From NCBI GenBank assembly GCA_023422005.1, contig JAEZSC010000002.1, forward strand, positions 1-39,719: DNA of 39,719 nt, read 5' to 3'. Below are positions 31,744 to 39,719 of the stretch, in pieces (position 1 is the first letter of the stretch; the number at the start of each line of letters is the position of its first letter). The DNA is from Bacillota bacterium (lineage in GTDB: Bacteria; Bacillota; Clostridia; Christensenellales; UMGS416). Under the pieces are notes generated by a model. The model searched no databases. It was not told where the DNA came from and was given only the letters and a program-made list of their open reading frames with translations. The position numbers and the translations under genes were made by a program.

Positions 31744-32298
31744 ATGAACATAAAGCAAATCAAGCGGACGATGCTCCACAAAGGTATTCCCACGGAAATT
31801 ATAGAGAAATTTGGTTTTCCGGAAACTGAAGAGGAAACACCGGAAGATAAAATCGCGTTTGCAGATCAAATGGATCATTTGCTTTCAAAAGAGCAAATCC
31901 TCTCCGTCATGGAAGAGCAGGGGTGCAACAAGAATGCGCCTTCCGCCGAATTGATGCTTGGATTTGCAGACAAGACATTGGAAGACCGTATAAATATCAT
32001 AAACGCCATGAGTCTATACGAACAACCTCATTGCAAACAGAATGAGGATGGAACGTTGAGCATTTTCTGGGACAATTATGTGGAAAACGGTAAATATCAG
32101 TGTGTATGCCCAATTATTGGTAAATTGTCAAAACCCGCAACCGCTTCTCTTACATTTTGTGGCTGCTGCAGCGGTCATGTGAAGTTCCATTTTGAAAATT
32201 TTCTTGGCGTGAAGTTACGCTTAGTAGAAACCGTATCTTCACCTATCAGTTCCAATGGCGATAAATACTGTGAGCATCGTTTTGAAATAAAAGAATAA
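31744..32298 (+). CDS. Uncharacterised Cys-containing protein
   Basis: A 184-aa soluble protein. The N-terminal part is helical and acidic. The C-terminal 90 residues have a Cys-rich core, KYQCVCPIIG, then FCGCCSGHVKFHFENFLGVKLRL and a final VSSPISS-N-KYCEHRFEI. The CGCC-GH pattern followed by a helix and beta strands is reminiscent of 4-vinyl-reductase-like or methanogen-type small-molecule binding domains, but I do not recognise the family with certainty. The Cys-rich centre could bind a metal. AGGAG lies eight bases before the ATG. The 17-nt gap after the MerR gene suggests cotranscription and induction by the MerR ligand. Confidence 0.75.
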   Translation: MNIKQIKRTMLHKGIPTEIIEKFGFPETEEETPEDKIAFADQMDHLLSKEQILSVMEEQGCNKNAPSAELMLGFADKTLEDRINIINAMSLYEQPHCKQNEDGTLSIFWDNYVENGKYQCVCPIIGKLSKPATASLTFCGCCSGHVKFHFENFLGVKLRLVETVSSPISSNGDKYCEHRFEIKE

Positions 32299-32314
32299 AG
32301 GAGAGAACCTTGAA

Positions 32315-32977
32315 ATGAGTGACAAAACTGAACTGCAAAAAGTGAGCGAAGAAACAATGCGCTTTATGCGTGGGAAGTATGCGTTGGATGAAGAGGGCGA
32401 CGGCAAGGATAAACTGGAGTTCAGCGAAAACGGAGAAACGATTGTTGCCATCCGAATACATGAAACCCGTTATGATTTCCATGTTGGAGAAAACTGTGTC
32501 TCCGTTGCCGATTTGGAAACGCTCGAAGCCGTCAAGCAGCTTATACTAAGGAAGAAAAAACCAAATCGTACACCATTTCCGAAGGAACAGGCGGTTTATG
32601 CCAGTTGCGGACACCGTTGCGATTTGTGTGTGCATTATGCCGGCGGAACAATCAGCGAGAAGTTCCGTGCGGAACTGAAAGAGCGGCTGATACGCGTGTA
32701 CGCGGGGGGCGTAGGCGACGGGGGGTATTGGGGCGATGATATGGTGCTGTGTGACGGCTGCCATACGGGGGGATTGGATAAAGCCTTTGGCTGTGATTCC
32801 TTGAAATGCGCGGCGGAAAATGGCGTTGATAAATGCCAAAACTGCCAGAAAAACCCTTGTGAGAAGGCCCATCATTTCTATCAGGGGCTAAAACCTGAAA
32901 TCCACACAAATACCATTGCGGCTGACGATGTTACATGGACAATTCTGCCTTATGTGTATGGCCAATATGGAAATTAG
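32315..32977 (+). CDS. DUF3795-like Cys-rich protein
   Basis: A 220-aa protein. Residues 1-85 are a small alpha/beta part (KLEFSENGETIVAIRI). Residues 90-200 hold about ten Cys arranged as YASCGHRCDLCVHY, LCDGCHTGG, then FGCDSLKCAAE and VDKCQNCQKNPCEKA. This is the DUF3795 pattern, thought to bind zinc or an iron-sulfur cluster, often in MerR-linked operons. The stop of the previous gene is 16 nt upstream, with AAAGGAGAG as ribosome site. It completes the MerR operon. Function is unknown. No gene is seen in the following 264 bases up to def. Confidence 0.8.
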   Translation: MSDKTELQKVSEETMRFMRGKYALDEEGDGKDKLEFSENGETIVAIRIHETRYDFHVGENCVSVADLETLEAVKQLILRKKKPNRTPFPKEQAVYASCGHRCDLCVHYAGGTISEKFRAELKERLIRVYAGGVGDGGYWGDDMVLCDGCHTGGLDKAFGCDSLKCAAENGVDKCQNCQKNPCEKAHHFYQGLKPEIHTNTIAADDVTWTILPYVYGQYGN

Positions 32978-33160
32978 GCGGAGATACATCCACACTGATC
33001 CTGCTTGGTGCTTATAATTTTGTTTGTGGTCCTAGTTGCTGGTTGTATATGGCAGCTATAACAGTTCAAGCTATGAGACGACATCTTTTCTTTTCATTTT
33101 GCGCCAACGCCCGCGTGCACACCCACCCGTCACGCCGGGCTGTTCCACAGCGTAGATTTA

Positions 33161-33169
33161 TGTTAAAAT
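33161..33169 (+). promoter_or_regulatory. Extended -10 promoter of the def operon
   Basis: TGTTAAAAT gives a TGn extended -10 element with TAAAAT at 33164-33169, about 70 bp before def. A weak TTCCAC (33143-33148) lies 15 bp upstream. Confidence 0.45.
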
Positions 33170-33241
33170 AAAGGGTACTGGTGAAATGGATGCCATTGAG
33201 CCGGTACGTCATTGGTGATTGTTTACAGGAGTGTGAAATAC

Positions 33242-33712
33242 TTGGCATTGAGGAAAATACTGACGATCAAAAAGAACGAGGCTGAGCTGCGCAAGATCAG
33301 CAAGCCCGTAACCAAATTCGACAAGAGACTCTCCGACCTGATCGACGATTTGTTTGAGACGCTGGCAGCCACCCAGGACGGCGCGGGCCTGGCGGCACCC
33401 CAGGTGGGCGTGCTGCGCCGCGTGGCCGTCATCGACATGGGTGAGGAAAAGGTCGAGCTCGTGAACCCCGAGATATTGGAAACCAGTGGCGAGGTGGAAT
33501 ATGAGGAAGGCTGCCTGAGCCTGCCTGGCCTGCGCGGTAAGACCAAGCGGCCGGCCTATGTCAAGGTGCACGCCTTCGACCGCCACGGTGATGAATACAT
33601 CATTGAGGGCACGGAGATCATGGGACTGGCGCTGGTGCACGAGATTGAGCACCTGGACGGCAAGCTGTATTCCGACATTGCCGAAGGAGAACTGTGGCAG
33701 ATAGAACCTTAA
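33242..33712 (+). CDS. def: Peptide deformylase
   Basis: A 156-aa enzyme that removes the formyl group from nascent peptides. All three motifs are present: GAGLAAPQ (47-54), EGCLSLPG (89-96, metal ligand Cys91) and HEIEH (133-137, two His ligands and Glu). The start is TTG at 33242, giving MALRKILTI, the usual family N-terminus, with AGGAG ten bases upstream. The frame is open further upstream but without family similarity. Its 3' end overlaps fmt by 19 bases. It is the first gene of the def-fmt-rsmB-rlmN-prpC-prkC block, a typical Firmicute arrangement. Confidence 0.95.
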   Translation: MALRKILTIKKNEAELRKISKPVTKFDKRLSDLIDDLFETLAATQDGAGLAAPQVGVLRRVAVIDMGEEKVELVNPEILETSGEVEYEEGCLSLPGLRGKTKRPAYVKVHAFDRHGDEYIIEGTEIMGLALVHEIEHLDGKLYSDIAEGELWQIEP

Positions 33713-34635
33713 AAATTGTCTTTTTGGGAACACCGGACTTCGCCGTGCCGTCGCTTACGGCACTGGTGGAAGCCGGCTATTCGGTTGTAGGCGTCTTCAC
33801 CCAGCCGGACCGCCCACGGGACCGGGGCCAGCGGGCGTGCTCGTCGCCGGTCAAATGCGCGGCGCTGGGCATGGGCCTGCCGGTGTTCGAGTTCGAGCGC
33901 ATCCGCCGCAAGGAGGGCGTCGCCGCGCTGCAGGCGCTGCAGCCCGACCTAATGGTCACAGCGGCCTTCGGGCAGATACTAAGCCAGAAGGTGCTGGACA
34001 TCCCGCGTTATGGGTGCTTCAACGTGCACGGCTCTTTGCTGCCCAAATACCGCGGCCCGGCGCCGATACAGTGGGCCATCATCCATGGAGAGACCGAAAC
34101 CGGCATCACGATCATGAAGACCGACGCCGGCATCGACACCGGCGACATGCTGCTGCAGCGGCGTACGGCCATAGACCCGCAGGAGAACGCCGGGCAGCTC
34201 TTCGAGCGGCTGGCGGCGCTGGGCGCGCAGGCGCTGCTGGAAGCCATTGCGGCGCTGGAGGCCGGCACGCTTGTGCCCACGCCCCAGGACCACGCCGCGG
34301 CCAGCCACTTCCCGATGCTGAGCAAGGACGACGGGCGCATCGATTGGAACCGCAGCGCCGCGGACATCCACAACCAGATACGCGGTGTGACACCGTGGCC
34401 GGGGGCGTGGACCACGCTGAACGGCGAGACTGTGAAGATCTGGCGTACCGCCGTGGGCGACGCGGCGATACCGCCCGGGCACTTGGTGTGCTCGGTAAAG
34501 ACAGGCATGGCTGTGGGTACCGGCTGCGGCAGCATCCGCGTGCAGGAGATCCAGCTGCCGGGCAAGAGGCGCATGAGCGCCCGGGACTATCTGTGCGGCT
34601 GCAACAATTCCGGTCTCCCTGTAAAGTTTGATTGA
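33694..34635 (+). CDS. fmt: Methionyl-tRNA formyltransferase
   Basis: A 313-aa enzyme that formylates initiator Met-tRNA using 10-formyl-THF. It starts LKIVFLGTPDFAVPSL and has the catalytic core NVHGSLLPKYRGPAPIQWA (Asn110, His112) and Asp148 in GIDTGDML, then the C-terminal OB-like domain (GVTPWPGAWTTLNG). The start is GTG at 33694, preceded by AAGGAG within the end of def. Length is normal. In many Firmicutes a metalloprotease gene or DUF116 follows. Here a structured 340-nt gap takes that place before rsmB. Confidence 0.95.
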   Translation: MADRTLKIVFLGTPDFAVPSLTALVEAGYSVVGVFTQPDRPRDRGQRACSSPVKCAALGMGLPVFEFERIRRKEGVAALQALQPDLMVTAAFGQILSQKVLDIPRYGCFNVHGSLLPKYRGPAPIQWAIIHGETETGITIMKTDAGIDTGDMLLQRRTAIDPQENAGQLFERLAALGAQALLEAIAALEAGTLVPTPQDHAAASHFPMLSKDDGRIDWNRSAADIHNQIRGVTPWPGAWTTLNGETVKIWRTAVGDAAIPPGHLVCSVKTGMAVGTGCGSIRVQEIQLPGKRRMSARDYLCGCNNSGLPVKFD

Positions 34636-34976
34636 GATGAAAGCATTGGACCTGACGGCGGTTCATCCGACGGAAGGAAACCCAAAGATTGGACGAGGCA
34701 TGCACAAGAACCCGCCGGCAGGCGAAACAACGTTTTTAGAAGACATGTATGAGATGAAAAGCAGGACATCGCCCCATCGCAGTGCAGGCACTGCTCAGCT
34801 TTACTTCTGTATCGGCCAAGGCCGATGCAGCGTAAAGCCGGGGGTAACACCCGGCGACCTGTGCGGCGGGCGATTTCTAGAAGTTAAGTACAAGCTGTCT
34901 GAATCGCGGACGATGCCGCGGCATCGGGCGCGAAAGGCTGGCCACTGGCCAGCCGGTGCAGAAGGGACTGTTTTTG
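34636..34976 (+). ncRNA. Structured gap between fmt and rsmB, candidate cis-acting RNA
   Basis: No convincing gene is found here. Between 34780 and 34954 the strand folds into five clear palindromes: CAGTGC/GCACTG (34780-34793), a long arm GCTTTAC/GTAAAGC enclosing ATCGG-CCAAGG-CCGAT and CTG/CAG pairs (34798-34838), GCCGGG/CCCGGC (34837-34855), the 16-bp palindrome CGATGCCGCGGCATCG (34911-34926) and GGCTGGCC-ACT-GGCCAGCC (34936-34954). The last ends 22 nt before the rsmB start. It may be a leader, a processing site or a mobile repeat. An open frame of 119 codons crosses it but shows no protein character. Confidence 0.4.
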
Positions 34977-36302
34977 ATGGGTATTGATATGGCGAGAAAA
35001 GCGGCGCTGGATGCGCTCAACGACGTGCTGATCCAGCGCAGCTATGCCGACCTGGCCGCCAAGCAGCGCTTTCAGGGCCTGGAGGAGCGGGAGGGCCGCT
35101 TTGCCCGCAAGCTGCTCTACCAGACGCTGGACAAGCTCTACGCCATAGACAGCGCGCTGCAGGGCCGCCTGGACTTCGCCCAGACGCCGCCCAAGCTTGT
35201 CAACCTCGTGCGCATGGGCGCTTGTCAGCTCATGTATATGGACGCCGTGCCGGATTTTGCCGCCGTGGACAGCGCTGTGGAGCTGGCCAAGAGCGAGGGC
35301 TTCTCCGGCCGCTCGGCGGTTGTGAACGCCGTGCTGCACAACGTGATCCGCGATGGCAAGCAGCCCAAGCTTCCCGACCCCGAGGCCGACCCGGTGGGTC
35401 ACTTGAGTGTAAAATACAGCTGGCCCCGTTTTGTCGTGGAGCTGTGGCTCAAGGAGCAGCCCGAGCACGCTGAGGCGCTGCTGGCCTGGGAGCCGCGCTA
35501 TCACGCCACGGTGCGCGCCAACGGCCTGGCCGGGGGCACGGCCCAGGCGCTGGAAGCCTATCTGAAGGAATCCGAAATTGACCATGAGCCCTGTGCCCAT
35601 GCCGCCGGCGCCTTCCGCGTGAAGGGCAGTGACCTGACGGCGTGGCCGCTGTTCCAGGATGGCCGCGCCACCGCCCAGGGCGAGGCGTCCATCCTCGTGA
35701 GCCGCACGGCCGCCGCCGCCGCCGGGCCGGGCGCCACGATACTGGACGCCTGCGCCGCTCCCGGCGGCAAGTCCGCGTGCATCGCCGACGCGCTGGGCGG
35801 CGATTGCACGATCACCGCGTGGGACGTGCACCGCCACCGGGTGGGCCTGATGCGAGAGACCTTTCGCCGCCTCAAGGTGAACGCCACGGCGGAGCTGCAC
35901 GACGCCCGTTTTGGCGACCGGCGCAGCTTCCGCTTTGCCATTGTGGACGCGCCGTGCAGCGGCCTGGGCGTGGCCTGGGGCAGCCCGGATATCAAGGTCA
36001 GCCGCCGTGCCGAAGACATCGCCGGCCTCACGCAGACGCAGATCAAAATTCTGCGCAACGTCAGCGAACTCGTGGAAGTCGGCGGCCGGCTGCTGTACTC
36101 CACATGCACGATCAACCGCGCCGAGAACGAGGACATCGCCGCGGAATTCCTGCGCCGGGAACGCTCCTTTAGGCCCTGCAGCCTGTCTGAGTTTCTGCCC
36201 CCCAGCCTAAGAGGGAGCGAAGCCTCCCATATGCTGCAACTGCTGCCCACGGTGCACGGCGCCGAGGGCTTCTTCCTGAGCCTGTTCCAGAGGATCAAAT
36301 GA
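34977..36302 (+). CDS. rsmB: 16S rRNA (cytosine-5-)-methyltransferase RsmB
   Basis: A 441-aa protein. The N-terminal 130 residues form a NusB-like RNA-binding domain (ARKAALDALNDVLIQ). The C-terminal SAM-dependent domain has DACAAPGGKSACIA (257-270), DAPCSGLG (Cys327) and STCTIN (Cys377), the two-cysteine arrangement of RNA m5C methyltransferases, with target C967 of 16S rRNA in E. coli numbering. The start at ATG 34977 is chosen because AAGGGA lies about nine bases upstream. Another ATG four codons later is possible. The stop overlaps rlmN by ATGA. Confidence 0.93.
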   Translation: MGIDMARKAALDALNDVLIQRSYADLAAKQRFQGLEEREGRFARKLLYQTLDKLYAIDSALQGRLDFAQTPPKLVNLVRMGACQLMYMDAVPDFAAVDSAVELAKSEGFSGRSAVVNAVLHNVIRDGKQPKLPDPEADPVGHLSVKYSWPRFVVELWLKEQPEHAEALLAWEPRYHATVRANGLAGGTAQALEAYLKESEIDHEPCAHAAGAFRVKGSDLTAWPLFQDGRATAQGEASILVSRTAAAAAGPGATILDACAAPGGKSACIADALGGDCTITAWDVHRHRVGLMRETFRRLKVNATAELHDARFGDRRSFRFAIVDAPCSGLGVAWGSPDIKVSRRAEDIAGLTQTQIKILRNVSELVEVGGRLLYSTCTINRAENEDIAAEFLRRERSFRPCSLSEFLPPSLRGSEASHMLQLLPTVHGAEGFFLSLFQRIK

Positions 36303-37390
36303 CCGAAACCATACAAAAGACGGCGCTGTTGGATATGGATATGCAGCAGCTCGCCCAGGCGCTGGGCGAGTTGGGCCAGCCGGCTTACCGCGCCCGCCAG
36401 GTCATGGACGGCCTGCTGCAGGGCAAGACCATAGAGGGCATGAGCACGCTGCCCAAGAGCCTGCGCGAGCAGTTGGCCCAGCGCTTCCGCCTGGGCGGCG
36501 CTGCGATTCTGGAAAGCCATGAATCGGCGCTGGACGGCACGCGCAAGTATCTGTTTGCACTGGATGACGGCAACCTCGTGGAGGGCGTGCTGATGCGCTA
36601 CCACCACGGCAACACGCTGTGCCTTTCCACCCAGGTGGGCTGCCGCATGGGCTGTGCCTTCTGCGCCAGCACCCGCGGGGGTCTGGTGCGCAACCTGACC
36701 GCCGGGGAGATGCTGGGGCAAGTGCTAAGCGTGAGCGCCGCGCTGGGCTGCGGCCGGCAGGTGACCAACCTTGTGCTCATGGGCAGCGGCGAGCCGCTGG
36801 ATAATTATGATAACGTGCTGGCCTTCCTGCGCCGGGCCGCTGCGCCGGCGGAAAGCCATGGCCTGGGCATCAGCGCCCGCAACATCTCGCTTTCCACGTG
36901 CGGGTTGCCCCAGGGCATGCGCCGGCTGGCCGGCGAGGGTCTGCCGGTGACGCTGTGCTTAAGCCTGCACGCCGCCGACGAGGCTGTGCGTTCCGGGCTG
37001 ATCCCGGCGGCGCGGGCATATCCACTCTCGGAAGTGATGGATGCGCTGCGCCACTATGTTGCCACGACAGGACGCCGGGCCATCATCGAATACGCGCTGA
37101 TCGAGGGAACCAACGACAGCGCCGCCGACGCGGCCAAGCTGGCTGCTCTGCTCAAGGGCCTGCAGGCCCACGTGAACCTGATCCCTCTCAATGATGTGCC
37201 GGAGACCGGCCTCAAGGGCAGCTCCCGGGCCGGGGCCGAGCGCTTCTTGAAGTGGCTCACGGACAAGGGCGTCTCCGCGACGGTCCGCAGGACCATGGGT
37301 GCGGATATCGAAGGGGCGTGCGGGCAGCTGCGCAGGCGGAAGATGGAGGAGAAGAATGAGAAGGGAGATTCTTCGCTTCGCTCAGAATGA
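36299..37390 (+). CDS. rlmN: Dual-specificity 23S rRNA/tRNA adenine-C2 methyltransferase
   Basis: A 363-aa radical-SAM enzyme that methylates A2503 of 23S rRNA and A37 of some tRNAs. The 4Fe-4S motif is CRMGCAFC (Cys115, 119, 122). MGSGEPLDNYDNV, SLHAADEAVRSGLIPAA and the C-terminal RRTMGADIEGACGQL carry the second catalytic cysteine. The ATG overlaps the rsmB stop. The last residues (GDSSLRSE) and the stop codon are supplied by the first unit of a hairpin repeat that begins at 37363, so the native C-terminus has been replaced by repeat sequence after the conserved part. Confidence 0.95.
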   Translation: MTETIQKTALLDMDMQQLAQALGELGQPAYRARQVMDGLLQGKTIEGMSTLPKSLREQLAQRFRLGGAAILESHESALDGTRKYLFALDDGNLVEGVLMRYHHGNTLCLSTQVGCRMGCAFCASTRGGLVRNLTAGEMLGQVLSVSAALGCGRQVTNLVLMGSGEPLDNYDNVLAFLRRAAAPAESHGLGISARNISLSTCGLPQGMRRLAGEGLPVTLCLSLHAADEAVRSGLIPAARAYPLSEVMDALRHYVATTGRRAIIEYALIEGTNDSAADAAKLAALLKGLQAHVNLIPLNDVPETGLKGSSRAGAERFLKWLTDKGVSATVRRTMGADIEGACGQLRRRKMEEKNEKGDSSLRSE

Positions 37391-37769
37391 CAGTTGAGAA
37401 TATGCACGACATCCACTTCTGTCATTCAGAGGGCGCGTGGCGCCCGATGAATCTCCCAATGGAGAACGCCGGTTTAGCTAGACAGGGAGATTCCTCGCTG
37501 AGTTTATCCTGAGCGAAGCCGAAGGGCTCAGAATGACAATTCGCGACATCGTTTATCGACTCAGCCTGTCATTCTGAGAGCGCGCAGCCAGGATGCAGGG
37601 CCGAGCAGGGGCCGCAGGCACCGACCAGGCGCCCGAAGAATCTCCCAATGGAGAACGTCGGCGTTGCTTAACAAGGAGATTCCTCACTTCGTTCGGAATG
37701 ACAGTTCGGGGCTAATGCATACACCTGCTCCTGTCATTCTGAGGGCACGCAGTGCCCGAAGAATCTCCC
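37363..37769. repeat. Array of three hairpin repeats between rlmN and prpC
   Basis: Units at 37363-37457, 37485-37646 and 37674-37769 each begin GGGAGATTC or AGGAGATTC, contain AGAATGACA or GGAATGACA and later TGTCATTC, and end GAATCTCCC, so each folds into a long imperfect hairpin. The linkers also match (AATGGAGAACG). I recall very similar TGTCATTCTGAG-type elements in many bacterial genomes. The middle unit has internal extra sequence. The rest of the gap to 37834 holds no gene. Confidence 0.8.
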
Positions 37770-37834
37770 AACAGCAAACTTCCACAGTCATTCCCTTTCT
37801 CGACGGTCAGGACACGGTTTTCAAGAGGTGTAAA

Positions 37835-38617
37835 GTGAAGCTAGAGTACGCAGCCAGCACCCATAAGGGCAACGTGCGCAAGCGCAACGAGGACAGCTAC
37901 TACATTCCCTGCGACGATGGGCCGCAGGGGCTGGCCATCGTGGCCGACGGCATGGGCGGCTACAATGCCGGCGATGTGGCCAGCGCTTTGTGCGTGCAGG
38001 TGGCGTGCAACATTTTTGCCGCGGCGGCGGCGCAGGACCCCCCCGCCACGCCGGAGGAAACCGTGCGCTGGGCCTTCCGCGAAGCCAACCGCGCCATACA
38101 GGAGTATGCGGCCACCAACGAGTTCTACCAGGGCATGGGCACCACGATGACACTGATGGCCCGGGGCGGCGGCGCGTGGTTGCTGGGCAATGTGGGTGAC
38201 AGCCGGGGCTATCTGGTGCGCGACGGCGCGGCCCGTCAGGTGACCCGCGACCATTCGCTGGTGCAATTGATGGTGGACCGGGGCCGTATGAACGCCGAGG
38301 AGGCCCGCAGCCACCCCTATCGCAACGTGATCACCCGCGCCGTGGGCAGTGATTCCTTTGCCGACGCCGACGTGTTCACCGAGGAAATGCGCGCGGGCGA
38401 TGTCGTGGTGCTGTGCTCCGACGGCTTGAGCAACTACCTGGGCGAAGAGGATCTGCTGCGCGCGCTGGAGGAGTCCACACTGGAGACCGCCTGCCAGCGC
38501 ATGGTAGCGCTGGCTTTGGAGCGGGGCGGATCGGATAACATAACTGTAGTGTTATGCCGCGCCGGCGGGCGCGATTTATCTGGCGGCAGCCTTGCGCACG
38601 CCGGGGGTGATGTGTAA
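37835..38617 (+). CDS. prpC: PP2C-family serine/threonine phosphatase
   Basis: A 260-aa phosphatase that reverses the action of the PrkC kinase. The PPM metal-binding residues are in RKRNEDSYY (Asp20), VADGMGGYN (Asp38), LCSDGLSN (Asp195) and GGSDNITVV (Asp234). GNVGDSRGYLVRDG and MGTTMTLM are also typical. The start is GTG at 37835 with GAGGTG four bases upstream, giving MKLEYAASTHKGNVR, the usual N-terminus. The stop TAA shares one base with the prkC ATG, so the pair is translationally coupled. Confidence 0.93.
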   Translation: MKLEYAASTHKGNVRKRNEDSYYIPCDDGPQGLAIVADGMGGYNAGDVASALCVQVACNIFAAAAAQDPPATPEETVRWAFREANRAIQEYAATNEFYQGMGTTMTLMARGGGAWLLGNVGDSRGYLVRDGAARQVTRDHSLVQLMVDRGRMNAEEARSHPYRNVITRAVGSDSFADADVFTEEMRAGDVVVLCSDGLSNYLGEEDLLRALEESTLETACQRMVALALERGGSDNITVVLCRAGGRDLSGGSLAHAGGDV

Positions 38618-39719
38618 TGGAAGGCAGCGTCATCGCCAACCGCTATATCATCAACGGCGTCATCGGCTCCGGCGGCATGGCCATCGTGTACCGCGGCTAT
38701 GACCGGGAGACCGGCGACGAGGTGGCCATCAAGGTGCTGCGCAGCGAGTACATGGAGGACGACAATTATGTGCGCCGCTTCGAGAAAGAAAGCCAGATCG
38801 CCATCAAATATTCCCATAAGAACATCGTAAAGACGATGGAAGTCGGCTGCCAGGACGGCAGGCATTACATCGTCATGGAATATGTGCTGGGCATGACGCT
38901 CAAGGAGTACATCTCTCATCAAGGGCGCCTTCGGCCTCCGGAAGCCGTACGCATCGGCCGCCAGATCTGCGACGCGCTGTTCTACGCCCACAGCCACCAG
39001 CTGGTGCACCGGGACATCAAGCCCCAAAACATCCTTATCAGCCATGAGGGGATCATCAAGGTAGCGGACTTCGGCATCGCTAAGGCGCCGGACAGCGCCA
39101 CGATGACGATATCCGGTTCCAATGTGCTGGGCTCTGTGCACTACATCTCCCCGGAGCAGGCCAGGGGTGTCAGCACCGACGAGAAGGCCGACATCTATTC
39201 CATGGGCATCGTGCTCTACGAGATGGTAACCGGAACGGTGCCCTTCACCGGAGACACGCCGGTGGCCATCGCGCTCAAGCACCTGCAGGACGCGCCGCGG
39301 CCGCCCCGGGAGTTGGCTCCCGACATCCCCAAGGCGTTGGAACTGGTGATTCTGAAGGCCGTTGCCAAGGACCCGTCGGTGCGCTATGACAACGCCCGGG
39401 AGATGGCCCGCGACCTGGAGCGCACGCTGCTGGAGCCCGAGGGGAACTACATCCACATCAAACGCGCCGCCGAGGATTTCGACGGCACCCGCCCGCTGCA
39501 CATCCTGCGGGGCGAGGGCGGCGTCACGAGCACGGGCGCCGGCTCCAGCACCGGCGCCGGCGCAAGCGTGTCGCGGGTGCCCCTGCGGCCCAAGCGCCGC
39601 GGCCCCAGCGCTGTGAACATCGTGCTCTATGTGCTGCTCACAGCGGCGCTGCTGGCCACGATTTACTACGCGGCCAGCGCCATCATCCGCTCCATGCTGC
39701 CCAAGGAAGTCACCGTGCA
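38617..39719 (+). CDS. prkC: PrkC/Stk-type serine/threonine protein kinase (3' end outside window)
   Basis: 367 codons are present. The cytoplasmic kinase domain (1-270) has the glycine loop GSGGMAIVY (17-25), Lys39 in VAIKV, VHRDIKPQN (Asp133), DFGIAK (151-156), the Thr/Ser-rich activation loop DSATMTISGSNVLGS and SPEQARG. A juxtamembrane linker rich in Gly/Ser/Thr and basic residues (GAGSSTGAGASVSR, LRPKRRG) leads to one transmembrane helix (about 333-357). The extracellular PASTA repeats expected for sensing peptidoglycan or muropeptides lie beyond base 39719. The ATG overlaps the prpC stop by one base. In Firmicutes this kinase controls cell-wall growth and spore germination. Confidence 0.93.
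   Translation, partial: MEGSVIANRYIINGVIGSGGMAIVYRGYDRETGDEVAIKVLRSEYMEDDNYVRRFEKESQIAIKYSHKNIVKTMEVGCQDGRHYIVMEYVLGMTLKEYISHQGRLRPPEAVRIGRQICDALFYAHSHQLVHRDIKPQNILISHEGIIKVADFGIAKAPDSATMTISGSNVLGSVHYISPEQARGVSTDEKADIYSMGIVLYEMVTGTVPFTGDTPVAIALKHLQDAPRPPRELAPDIPKALELVILKAVAKDPSVRYDNAREMARDLERTLLEPEGNYIHIKRAAEDFDGTRPLHILRGEGGVTSTGAGSSTGAGASVSRVPLRPKRRGPSAVNIVLYVLLTAALLATIYYAASAIIRSMLPKEVTV

Noticed and set aside
33212..33241. Earlier TTG start for def
   Set aside because: The extra ten residues lack family similarity, while TTG 33242 gives the usual MALRKI start with AGGAG upstream.
34628..34987. 119-codon frame between fmt and rsmB as a gene
   Set aside because: It has no ribosome site of note, no protein-like pattern, and crosses five palindromes. 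A structured non-coding gap fits better.

Overview
This window looks like chromosome from a GC-rich, spore-forming member of the Clostridia (Firmicutes). The evidence is a canonical Firmicute block def-fmt-rsmB-rlmN-prpC-prkC at the right end, a CotH-type spore-coat kinase homologue, a long collagen-like protein of the exosporium type, strong GGAGG ribosome sites, and two families of intergenic hairpin repeats. No rRNA, tRNA or CRISPR array was seen. I cannot name the species. Most genes are GC-rich. Two blocks, about 10.5-14.7 kb and 30.3-33.2 kb, are visibly richer in A and T and look like accessory DNA.

Left part (1-8 kb). A minus-strand sugar operon holds two GH4 glycosidases and the start of a BadF-type (GlcNAc-type) kinase, with an internal promoter carrying a HutC/GntR-type palindrome. 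It is divergent from a luxE-luxC-like pair (acyl-protein synthetase and acyl-CoA reductase, overlapping by ATGA) that has no luciferase or acyl-transferase gene beside it. Eroded gene remnants and a citrate synthase with a GTG start follow.

Spore-surface-like locus (8.2-14.8 kb). It contains a 690-aa collagen-like protein, a small ribbon-helix-helix-like protein, an IS3-type transposase remnant, three paralogous cysteine-patterned secreted-looking proteins, and a 488-aa HTH regulator with an unrecognised C-terminal region. Promoter segments in this locus are duplicated. Four of them carry the same 6-6-6 direct repeat, TGTRAY-N6-TGYRAY. The locus therefore looks like a co-regulated unit built by duplication and partial deletion, and is the best candidate here for an undescribed system.

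Middle part (14.8-25.5 kb). A CotH lipoprotein with lamin-tail domains, a DMT exporter, a 47-aa Asn/Gln-rich protein, a CE2-like SGNH esterase, a three-gene ABC exporter, an AraC regulator, and a divergent UroD-family protein.

Hexuronate part (25.5-30.3 kb). An HD-GYP protein stands alone. uxaC (glucuronate isomerase) is followed by two more UroD-family genes in one minus-strand operon. The uxaC promoter has tandem 22-bp repeats touching its -35 box. Upstream lies a cluster of DnaA-box-like 9-mers.

Right part (30.7-39.7 kb). A MerR-type regulator, with an operator dyad inside its 19-bp promoter spacer, heads an operon with two Cys-rich uncharacterised proteins. Then come def, fmt, a strongly structured 340-nt gap, rsmB, rlmN, an array of three hairpin repeats, prpC and the start of prkC, which runs off the window.
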